DNA from: JBFKPQ01 sp041628225
GTDB taxonomy: Bacteria > Actinomycetota > Acidimicrobiia > Spongiisociales > JAENVV01
Length of the DNA: 9,459 bases
Direction of reading: 5' to 3'
NCBI GenBank assembly: GCA_041628225.1
Contig: JBFKPQ010000085.1
Span: 1 to 9,459 of the forward strand
The notes under the pieces are model-generated. The model had not been told where the DNA came from, ran no database searches, and was given only the letters and a program-made list of their open reading frames with translations. The position numbers and the translations under genes are program-made. Within the stretch, counting starts at the first letter, position 1; every line of letters begins with the position of its first letter. Shown here piece by piece: positions 1 to 5,068 of this stretch.

Positions 1-40
1 CTCCCTCGCCGCCTGACGCGGAACCCGGCGATCGGCTGGA

Positions 41-46
41 TAGTCT
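41..46 (+). promoter_or_regulatory. Probable -10 box (TAGTCT) for the membrane-anchored protein gene
   Basis: TAGTCT fits the actinobacterial TANNNT -10 consensus. Six bases separate its final T from the GTG at 53, which would put the transcription start on the start codon itself and give a leaderless mRNA. No Shine-Dalgarno sequence lies before the GTG, which agrees with this. No convincing -35 box is seen, though only 40 bases of upstream sequence are available. Confidence 0.5.
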
Positions 47-52
47 CTGGGT

Positions 53-1138
53 GTGGACATCTTCGGGGTCTTTCCCATCTTCATGATCTTTTTCGTCGCG
101 CTGGCGATCGCCGGCGTGGTCGCCGCCTCGGCCCGGACGTCGCGCACCAACTCCGTGCTCTTGGACGCCGCCCGCCGCCTCGGCCTGTCGACGACAGGAG
201 CCCGCCGTAGCGGGTTTGCGAAGATCGAGGGACACATCGGTTCTGCCGCCGTCGAAGTGGCGATCAAATCATCCGGGCAGAACAACAACCAGCGGCAGGC
301 CGTCTACAGCCTGTCGTATCCGGACCTGGGCACGAAGTTCCGCTTCACGGCGGCCAACCGCATCACCCGTCTCCTTCCGACCCTCGTCACCGGCGACGTC
401 GAGATCGGAGACGAGATGTTCGATGATGCCGTGATCGTCCGTACGCCGGACTCTGCGGCGGTCGCCGGCTTCTTGGATCGAACCCGCCGAGAGGCCGTGC
501 TGGTGGCGCTCCGGAATCACCCCGGTCTGGAGATCGACGAGCACTCGATGACCTGGTCGGCGCGCGGGATTCCTTCCACGTCGGAAGAGGTCGTGGCTGC
601 GGTGCAGCGGCTGGCCGGTTTGGCGGCCACGCTCGGGGTCGGCGTGCCGCGGGATGCAACGCGCTCCCCAGCCGCTCCGCCGCCGCTCCGGACCCATCCT
701 GGCGATCCTTTCGCCGCAGCCCGCTCGGCTCCGAGCATCCGGCCTGCGCCCGTGTCGCAACCGGCTCCACAGCCTCCGTCCGCTCCAACCGGTGACTCCC
801 TGGTCGCCACGGTGGCCGATTTCTTTCGGGGCACGATGCCGTCGCACGATGTCCAAGCCCGCTTTCGGGAGACCGTGGTCGGCCGCACGGTGCATGGCTC
901 CGGCGAGGTCCGGCGCGTCCATTCGTTCCGCTTCGATCTCGATTTCGGCGATGGCCCGGGAATACGCGCCACCGTCGAGATGCGACTTCCCGATGCGGCT
1001 TCGGCACTCCGCGCCGAACTCAAACTGCCCGAGGGGACCGAACTGGAACGCGGCCAGACCGTGCGGTTTGCGGGGACGTTGGTGAAGATCACCCCCATCA
1101 TCAGGACCGTCTACCTCGACGAGGCCCGGCTCCTCTGA
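53..1138 (+). CDS. Membrane-anchored protein of unknown function with proline-rich linker and OB-fold-like C-terminal domain
   Basis: I do not recognise this 361-residue protein by name. Residues about 4-26 form one strongly hydrophobic helix followed by Arg-rich sequence, consistent with an N-terminal membrane anchor and the remainder in the cytoplasm. Residues about 35-200 form a mixed alpha/beta domain. Its TGDVEIGDEMFDDAVIVR stretch (113-130) recalls the 'GD..FD..F.V' pattern of some membrane-linked bacterial domains of unknown function (DUF3137-like); that resemblance is from memory and weak. Residues about 203-247 are a Pro/Ala-rich flexible linker. Residues about 255-361 are beta-rich (VVGRTVHGSGEV, then GQTVRFAGTLVKI and a final YLDEARL) and look like a small OB-fold (tRNA_anti-like) domain, which is inference. 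The GTG at 53 is preferred over the out-of-frame GTG at 51 because it opens the full frame and sits at the predicted transcription start. The gene ends 38 bases before ffh, which has its own promoter. Confidence 0.8.
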   Translation: MDIFGVFPIFMIFFVALAIAGVVAASARTSRTNSVLLDAARRLGLSTTGARRSGFAKIEGHIGSAAVEVAIKSSGQNNNQRQAVYSLSYPDLGTKFRFTAANRITRLLPTLVTGDVEIGDEMFDDAVIVRTPDSAAVAGFLDRTRREAVLVALRNHPGLEIDEHSMTWSARGIPSTSEEVVAAVQRLAGLAATLGVGVPRDATRSPAAPPPLRTHPGDPFAAARSAPSIRPAPVSQPAPQPPSAPTGDSLVATVADFFRGTMPSHDVQARFRETVVGRTVHGSGEVRRVHSFRFDLDFGDGPGIRATVEMRLPDAASALRAELKLPEGTELERGQTVRFAGTLVKITPIIRTVYLDEARLL

Positions 1139-1161
1139 TTTCGGTGTGCGCCGCCTGCGCA

Positions 1162-1167
1162 TACACT
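1162..1167 (+). promoter_or_regulatory. Probable -10 box (TACACT) for the ffh operon
   Basis: TACACT matches TANNNT and lies in the 38-base gap between the upstream gene and ffh, 9 bases before the ATG at 1177. The transcript would be leaderless or carry a leader of only a few bases, and the ATG has no Shine-Dalgarno sequence. It would drive ffh-rpsP-khpA-rimM. Its position downstream of the in-frame GTG at 1144 also argues against that GTG as the ffh start. Confidence 0.45.
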
Positions 1168-1176
1168 GGCGGCCAC

Positions 1177-2526
1177 ATGTACGAATCACTCTCCGACCGA
1201 TTCTCCGGCATCTTCTCGTCGTTGCGCGGCAAAGGTCGTCTGTCCGAAGCCGACGTCGACACGGCGCTCCGCGAGGTCCGCCTCGCGCTCCTCGAAGCCG
1301 ACGTCAACGTGTCGGTGGCGAAGAACCTGTTAGGCCGCATCAAGGAACGGGCCGTGGGAGCCGACGTCCACAAGAGCCTCACGCCGGGCCAGCAGGTCAT
1401 CAAGATCGTCCACGAGGAGCTCATCACGACCCTGGGCGGCACCGAGGTTGCGCTTGCGACGCCCAAGAAACGTCCGTTCGTGATTCTCATGGTCGGGCTC
1501 CAGGGTTCTGGAAAGACGACCACCACCGGAAAGCTGGCGAAACACCTGACTGCGCAGGGACGCAATCCCATGCTCGTCGCGGCCGACCTCCAGCGTCCGG
1601 CGGCCATCGATCAGCTCGAGACCCTCGGAGCCAAGGCGGGCGTGCGGGTGTTCGCCGAGCGGAAATCGAAGCCGGTGCGGGTCGTGAAGGCCGCCATGAA
1701 GGAAGCCGACCGGTTGGGACACGACACGGTCATCGTCGACACCGCCGGCCGCCTGGCGATCGACAAAGACCTCATGGACGAGTTGGCGGCCATCCGGAAG
1801 GCCACCGTTCCGGACGAGGTCCTCCTCGTCGTGGACGCCATGACCGGACAAGACGCCGTCAACGTCGCCAAGGGGTTCCTGGAGTACACCGATCTGACCG
1901 GCATCGTGCTGTCGAAGCTCGACGGCGATTCGCGCGGTGGCGCCGCAATATCGGTGCGCGAGGTCACGGGCCGGCCCATCAAGTTCGCGGCGATCGGAGA
2001 GACGCTCAACGACTTCGAGGTGTTCTACCCCGAGCGCATGGCTTCCCGCATCCTCGGGATGGGGGATGTGCTCACCCTCATCGAAAAGGCCGAGCAGACC
2101 TGGGACGAACAAGAAGCGGTCAAGATGGCCGATAAGCTCAGAAAGGCCGAGTTCGACCTCGAGGATTTCCTGAACCAGTTCCAACAGCTGAAGCGGATGG
2201 GGCCTCTCCAGGGTTTGGTTGCTATGCTGCCGGGCGCCGGATCTGCGCTTCGAGATGTAGAGATCGACGACAAGGACCTGGCACGTGTCGAGGCCATCAT
2301 CCGGTCGATGACTCCGGCCGAACGGCACAATCCACGCATCATCGACGGCAGTCGGAAGCGGAGGATTGCGCGGGGCTCCGGCACGTCTCCGCAACAAGTG
2401 AACAGCCTGTTGAAGCAGTTCGCGGAAACACAGAAGATGATGAAGATGCTGGCCGACGGCAAGAGCATCCCGGGACTGCCCGGGGTGCCAGGCATGCGGC
2501 TACCAAGCAAGACGAGGAAGAGGTGA
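1177..2526 (+). CDS. ffh: Signal recognition particle GTPase Ffh (SRP54 homologue)
   Basis: Ffh binds 4.5S/SRP RNA and signal peptides emerging from the ribosome, then docks with FtsY to deliver nascent membrane and secreted proteins to the translocon. The 449-residue length is normal. An N-terminal helical domain (about 1-95) is followed by the GTPase domain: P-loop GLQGSGKTT at 107-115, DTAGRL at 188-193, SKLDGD at 246-251 and the SRP-specific DGDSRGG. The C-terminal methionine-rich M domain (about 300-435) holds the RNA-binding RRIARGSGTS region (395-404) and MMKMLADG (421-428). The frame is open back to a GTG at 1144, but the ATG at 1177 gives the standard N-terminus (MYESLSDRFSGIF) and lies just after a promoter. 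It is first in a tight operon; its stop is 4 bases before rpsP, whose ribosome binding site overlaps the ffh end. Confidence 0.98.
   Translation: MYESLSDRFSGIFSSLRGKGRLSEADVDTALREVRLALLEADVNVSVAKNLLGRIKERAVGADVHKSLTPGQQVIKIVHEELITTLGGTEVALATPKKRPFVILMVGLQGSGKTTTTGKLAKHLTAQGRNPMLVAADLQRPAAIDQLETLGAKAGVRVFAERKSKPVRVVKAAMKEADRLGHDTVIVDTAGRLAIDKDLMDELAAIRKATVPDEVLLVVDAMTGQDAVNVAKGFLEYTDLTGIVLSKLDGDSRGGAAISVREVTGRPIKFAAIGETLNDFEVFYPERMASRILGMGDVLTLIEKAEQTWDEQEAVKMADKLRKAEFDLEDFLNQFQQLKRMGPLQGLVAMLPGAGSALRDVEIDDKDLARVEAIIRSMTPAERHNPRIIDGSRKRRIARGSGTSPQQVNSLLKQFAETQKMMKMLADGKSIPGLPGVPGMRLPSKTRKR
2521..2525 (+). promoter_or_regulatory. Ribosome binding site of rpsP overlapping the ffh stop
   Basis: The purine-rich run ending in AGGTG overlaps the last codon and the TGA of ffh and lies 5 bases before the rpsP ATG at 2531. 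This is good Shine-Dalgarno spacing and suggests coupling of rpsP translation to the end of ffh translation. Confidence 0.6.
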
Positions 2527-2530
2527 GCAG

Positions 2531-2896
2531 ATGGCGGTCAAGATCCGCCTGATGCGGCTGGGCAAGAAGAAGCAGCCCGTGTACCGGGTGGTCGTGTCCG
2601 ACGCCCGCAAGGCTCGCGACAGCCGCTACATCGAGTCGATCGGCCGCTACGACGCGCGGCAGGAGCCGTCGCTGATCGACATCGACAACGACAAGGCCGT
2701 GGACTGGCTCCGCAAGGGCGCCCAGCCCACCGACCCCGTGCGCAAGCTGCTGGAAGTGTCCGGCGCCTGGAGCCAATACAAGGTCGGCAAGGGCGAGATC
2801 CACACCGTCGGCGCCAAGACGCCGCCGGCTCCGCCTGCCGACGACGAGACGGGCGAAGACGCACCGCTCGAGGAAGCTGCGTCCGACGATGAGTGA
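2531..2896 (+). CDS. rpsP: 30S ribosomal protein bS16
   Basis: bS16 is a structural protein of the small ribosomal subunit that helps fold the 5' domain of 16S rRNA. The 121-residue product begins with the family signature (MAVKIRLMRLGKKKQPVYRV) and continues with DARKARDSRYIESIGRYD and the DWLRKGAQPTDPVRKLL helix. The conserved core is about 80 residues. The remainder is a Pro/Ala/Glu/Asp-rich acidic tail (about 95-121, ending in AASDDE) that is probably disordered; such extensions are common in actinobacterial bS16. The gene starts 4 bases after the ffh stop, and its last 8 bases overlap the start of khpA. Confidence 0.98.
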   Translation: MAVKIRLMRLGKKKQPVYRVVVSDARKARDSRYIESIGRYDARQEPSLIDIDNDKAVDWLRKGAQPTDPVRKLLEVSGAWSQYKVGKGEIHTVGAKTPPAPPADDETGEDAPLEEAASDDE

Positions 2897-3143
2897 GCGC
2901 GGCGCCATCGTCGAACGTGTCGTCAAGTACGTCGTGACGTCCATCGTCGACGATCCCGAGGCGGTCGAGGTGACGCTCATCGAAGAAGGTCCCGAAGAGG
3001 TCGTTGCGGAGGTCCGGACGGCCAAGTCCGACATGGGCCGGGTCATTGGCCGCCGAGGACGGGTGGCTCGAGCCATCCGGACCATCGCCCAGGCTGCGGC
3101 CGACGAGGAAGGGCTCCAGGCAGGAGTTGAGTTCCTCGACTGA
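2889..3143 (+). CDS. khpA: KH-domain RNA-binding protein KhpA (YlqC/KhpA family)
   Basis: A small single-KH-domain RNA-binding protein (84 residues, typical for the family). KhpA, usually partnered with KhpB/Jag, acts in post-transcriptional regulation and affects cell division and cell-wall growth in Gram-positive bacteria. The sequence shows the alpha/beta KH pattern with the RNA-contacting loop GRRG at 54-57 inside GRVIGRRGR (50-58), then the helix VARAIRTIAQAAA. The ATG lies inside the last codons of rpsP (8-base overlap, ATGAGTGA), so translation is probably coupled. A purine-rich AGGAAG at 2871-2876 lies 12 bases upstream, rather far for a ribosome binding site. The rpsP-khpA-rimM order is highly conserved in bacteria and supports the call. 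No missing key residues are seen. Confidence 0.95.
   Translation: MSERGAIVERVVKYVVTSIVDDPEAVEVTLIEEGPEEVVAEVRTAKSDMGRVIGRRGRVARAIRTIAQAAADEEGLQAGVEFLD
3122..3126 (+). promoter_or_regulatory. AGGAG motif near the rimM start
   Basis: A strong AGGAG lies inside the khpA 3' end, immediately before the TTG at 3127. As a Shine-Dalgarno sequence it is too close to that TTG, yet no ATG, GTG or TTG occurs in the rimM frame at the ideal distance. The purine run AGGAAGGG at 3106-3113, 13 bases before the TTG, is the other candidate. The rimM start is therefore uncertain. Confidence 0.35.
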
Positions 3144-3639
3144 GCCGATCGTCATCGGCCATGTGGCTCGTGCCCACGGCATTCGTGGTGAGGTCGCCGT
3201 CGTGTTCTACACCGACCATCCCGGCCAGTTCGAGGCCGGCACGGTCTTGGGCATCGAAGGCGAACGGCGCGCCCTGACGATTCGGGCGATCCGGCCCAAC
3301 AAGGGCGCGCACCTGGTCGCCTTCGAGGAGCTTCCCGACCGGACAGCTGCGGAGGATCTGCGCGGCACCCGTCTGACCCTGGACCGAGCGCGACGCCGCA
3401 CCCTCGACGCCGACGAGTTCTGGCCAGACGATCTGGCCGGAGCCCAGGTGAAGGATCCTTCGGGTTCGACGCTGGGCAGGGTCGTCGATGTGGAAGTCGG
3501 TGGCAGTCAGGACCGCTTGATCGTGGAGACAGCCGACGGACGGCGCGTGGAGGTGCCTTTCGTGGGTGCCCTCGTGCCGGAGGTAGATGTCGAAGCCGGC
3601 GTCGTCGTCGTCGAACCCGTTCGCGGCTTGTTCGACTGA
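3127..3639 (+). CDS. rimM: Ribosome maturation factor RimM
   Basis: RimM binds ribosomal protein uS19 and helps mature the 3' (head) domain of 16S rRNA in the 30S subunit. From the TTG at 3127 the product is 170 residues, a normal RimM length. The N-terminal barrel carries the signature IGHVARAHGIRGEV (10-23). The C-terminal PRC-barrel (about 97-168) has the typical opening (FWPDDLAGAQV), then LGRVVDV, QDRLIVE and VEVPFVGALVPEVD, ending in GLFD. The start is a judgement. The frame is open upstream to 3004, but that part overlaps khpA and is not RimM-like. The next in-frame GTG (3163) would cut into the conserved N-terminus. The TTG start overlaps khpA by 17 bases. The stop at 3637-3639 directly abuts the stop of the convergent gene. 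No trmD follows, unlike the common bacterial order. Confidence 0.93.
   Translation: MSSSTEPIVIGHVARAHGIRGEVAVVFYTDHPGQFEAGTVLGIEGERRALTIRAIRPNKGAHLVAFEELPDRTAAEDLRGTRLTLDRARRRTLDADEFWPDDLAGAQVKDPSGSTLGRVVDVEVGGSQDRLIVETADGRRVEVPFVGALVPEVDVEAGVVVVEPVRGLFD
3626..3636 (+). repeat. 11-base direct repeat, copy 1 (rimM 3' end)
   Basis: GCTTGTTCGAC here is repeated exactly at 3651-3661, 25 bases further on. This copy encodes the last residues of RimM (GLFD). Confidence 0.6.
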
Positions 3640-3644
3640 TCAGT
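3635..3644. repeat. 10-base palindrome spanning the two convergent stop codons
   Basis: ACTGATCAGT is a perfect palindrome. Its two halves contain the TGA of rimM (plus strand) and the TGA of the small membrane gene (minus strand), which abut with no intergenic base. It is too short and lacks a T-tract, so it is not a classical terminator. Confidence 0.55.
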
Positions 3645-3879
3645 GTCCGTGCTTGTTCGACACGTGGAGCAAGCCGGCCAGGCCACCGTAGAAGCCGCCG
3701 CCGATCAGCGCAGCCCACACCGAGGTCACCAGGGCTTGCTGGATCGTCGTTTCGGCGAGGAACCGCAGGAGAAGGAAGAAGACGACGAAGGTGACCGGCG
3801 TTCCGATGGCGATCCCGCGGGTCAGGGCAACCGACAGCTCGCGTGCCTCTTGTTCGTCTGTGTCGTGTTCGGTGACCAT
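3640..3879 (-). CDS. Small two-helix membrane protein of unknown function
   Basis: A 79-residue hypothetical protein, not assigned to a family. A charged N-terminal stretch (about 1-20, MVTEHDTDEQEARELS) is followed by two hydrophobic helices at about 22-41 and 47-71. The second holds a glycine-rich, glycine-zipper-like run (IGGGFYGGLAGLL), and the tail is short and basic/His-containing (HVSNKHGH). It could be a small inner-membrane protein that self-associates or assists a larger complex; that is inference only. The frame is open further upstream to 4059, but the ATG at 3879 is preferred because a TATGCT -10 box lies exactly 6 bases before it and the upstream extension would run into cofG. 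It is convergent with rimM (stops abutting) and divergent from cofG. Confidence 0.72.
   Translation of the reverse strand: MVTEHDTDEQEARELSVALTRGIAIGTPVTFVVFFLLLRFLAETTIQQALVTSVWAALIGGGFYGGLAGLLHVSNKHGH
3651..3661 (+). repeat. 11-base direct repeat, copy 2 (3' end of the small membrane gene)
   Basis: Exact second copy of GCTTGTTCGAC (first copy 3626-3636). On the minus strand it lies in the codons for the last residues of the 79-residue membrane protein. The two copies flank the convergent gene junction. Confidence 0.6.
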
Positions 3880-3885
3880 GCCGAC

Positions 3886-3891
3886 AGCATA
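3886..3891 (-). promoter_or_regulatory. Probable -10 box (TATGCT) for the small membrane protein gene
   Basis: Read on the minus strand, TATGCT matches TANNNT and ends exactly 6 bases before the ATG at 3879, predicting a leaderless transcript. No Shine-Dalgarno sequence precedes the ATG. It supports this start over longer in-frame alternatives. Confidence 0.5.
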
Positions 3892-3923
3892 GAACGTCAC
3901 GTTCCGCCTTCTGAGCCGTGTGA

Positions 3924-3929
3924 TAGCGT
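3924..3929 (+). promoter_or_regulatory. Probable extended -10 box (TGATAGCGT) for cofG-cofH
   Basis: TAGCGT matches TANNNT and is preceded by TG one base upstream (3921-3922), the extended -10 arrangement. It ends 8 bases before the cofG ATG at 3938, so the mRNA would be leaderless or nearly so. It sits in the 58-base divergent region shared with the minus-strand promoter at 3886-3891. The two -10 boxes are about 32 bases apart, so the two promoters may compete or be co-regulated. Confidence 0.5.
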
Positions 3930-3937
3930 GCCTCGCT

Positions 3938-5068
3938 ATGGCCCATCCCGCGCCTGACCCCGAACTGGCCCTTCGATACCTCACGGATGGCTCGTCGGTG
4001 GATGCCCTGTTCGCCGAGGCACGGCGGTTGCGCGACGAGGCAAGAGGCCGGATCGTCACCTACTCGCGGAAGGTGTTCATTCCGCTCACGACCATGTGTC
4101 GCGACCGGTGTACCTACTGCACCTTCGCCAAACCTCCCGGCGCCGGCGGCGTCTATCTGACTCCCGAGGACGTCCTTGCGGTAGCACGCGCCGGTGATGC
4201 CCACGGCTGTACCGAAGCACTGTTCACGCTGGGGGACGCGCCTGAGGAGCGGTTTCCGGCGGCGCGCGCCTTCCTCGAGGCGCAGGGCGCGGCATCGACG
4301 CTCGATTACGTCAGGGCGATGACGGAACTGGTCAACGCGGAAACCGGCCTGTTTCCCCATGCCAACCCCGGCGTGATGTCCGAGGCCGCGATCGCTTCGC
4401 TCCGGCCGTCCAACCCATCGATGGGTCTCATGCTCGAGAACATCTCGCCGCGTCTCATGGAACCCGGCATGCCTCACCACGATTGCCCCGACAAGGATCC
4501 GAACCTGCGGGTGGCCACCATCGAGGCCGCCGGTCGCCAGGCGGTCCCGTTCACGTCCGGGATACTCGTCGGCATCGGTGAAACGCCTTCCGAGATCGTC
4601 GACAGTCTGTTCGCGCTCGCCGAACTCGCCGACCGGTGGGGACACCTCCAAGAGGTCATCGTGCAGAACTTCCGCGCCAAGGCCGACACCATCATGCGGC
4701 GAAGCGCCGAGCCCATCCCCGCCTATTTCGCCCGAGTCGTGGCGGTGGCGCGCTGGATTCTCGGACCCGCCATGAACCTCCAGGTTCCCCCCAACCTGAC
4801 TGAACGCTACGAGCAGTATCTCGATGCCGGCATCAACGACTGGGGTGGCGTCTCGCCGCTCACGATCGACTGGGTCAATCCTGAACAGCCCTGGCCGCAC
4901 CTGGATGAACTCGCCGAACGGACTGCGGCGGCGGGCTTCGAGCTGCGTCCCCGGCTGCCGGTCTACCCCGAGTACGTGGAGGATCGGTGGCTCGATCCCG
5001 GGCTGCGTCCCAAGGTCGCCGCAGCCACCGCACCGGACGGTTACGTCGGTAGGCTCGCTTCCTCATGA
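3938..5068 (+). CDS. cofG: FO synthase subunit 1, CofG (7,8-didemethyl-8-hydroxy-5-deazariboflavin synthase, radical SAM)
   Basis: CofG performs the second radical-SAM step of FO synthesis, cyclising the adduct made by CofH into the deazaflavin chromophore of coenzyme F420. The 376-residue length is normal. The radical SAM iron-sulfur motif CX3CX2C is at Cys54, Cys58 and Cys61 (CRDRCTYC), following TYSRKVFIPLTTM. Other family features are the GLFPHANPG segment, LMLENISPRL, the AVPFTSGILVGIGET strand-loop, QNFRAK, and DWGGVSPLT with its downstream VNPE(Q)PWP. The frame opens at 3920, but the ATG at 3938 gives the better N-terminus and follows an extended -10 box. The stop overlaps the cofH start as ATGA, so the two are one translationally coupled unit. 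In mycobacteria and streptomycetes CofG and CofH are fused as FbiC; here they are separate in the same order. Confidence 0.96.
   Translation: MAHPAPDPELALRYLTDGSSVDALFAEARRLRDEARGRIVTYSRKVFIPLTTMCRDRCTYCTFAKPPGAGGVYLTPEDVLAVARAGDAHGCTEALFTLGDAPEERFPAARAFLEAQGAASTLDYVRAMTELVNAETGLFPHANPGVMSEAAIASLRPSNPSMGLMLENISPRLMEPGMPHHDCPDKDPNLRVATIEAAGRQAVPFTSGILVGIGETPSEIVDSLFALAELADRWGHLQEVIVQNFRAKADTIMRRSAEPIPAYFARVVAVARWILGPAMNLQVPPNLTERYEQYLDAGINDWGGVSPLTIDWVNPEQPWPHLDELAERTAAAGFELRPRLPVYPEYVEDRWLDPGLRPKVAAATAPDGYVGRLASS

Noticed and set aside
1..16. Possible last codons of an upstream gene ending in TGA at 14-16
   Set aside because: Only four codons are visible, too little to support a coding call.
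1144..1176. GTG at 1144 as an alternative ffh start
   Set aside because: The added residues (MCAACAYTGGH) are not Ffh-like and the likely -10 box at 1162-1167 lies inside them.
269..1189. Minus-strand open frame (306 codons) opposite the first gene
   Set aside because: Its translation is Arg/Gly-rich without domain character. The plus-strand frame has a membrane helix, ordered domains and a promoter, so the plus strand is the better call.
1330..2397. Minus-strand open frame (355 codons) opposite ffh
   Set aside because: It is fully antisense to a conserved ffh and has no recognisable domains or ribosome binding site.
3152..4900. Long minus-strand open frame (582 codons) opposite rimM, the small membrane gene and cofG
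   Set aside because: It is antisense to two well-identified conserved genes, and its translation is low-complexity Arg/Gly/Pro-rich. This is the usual artefact of high-GC coding DNA.
5065..5068. Frameshift breaking a fused FbiC
   Set aside because: CofG ends at a natural family C-terminus and the ATGA overlap is a typical coupled gene junction. The extension after it does not resemble the FbiC linker that I recall, so a natural split is more likely.
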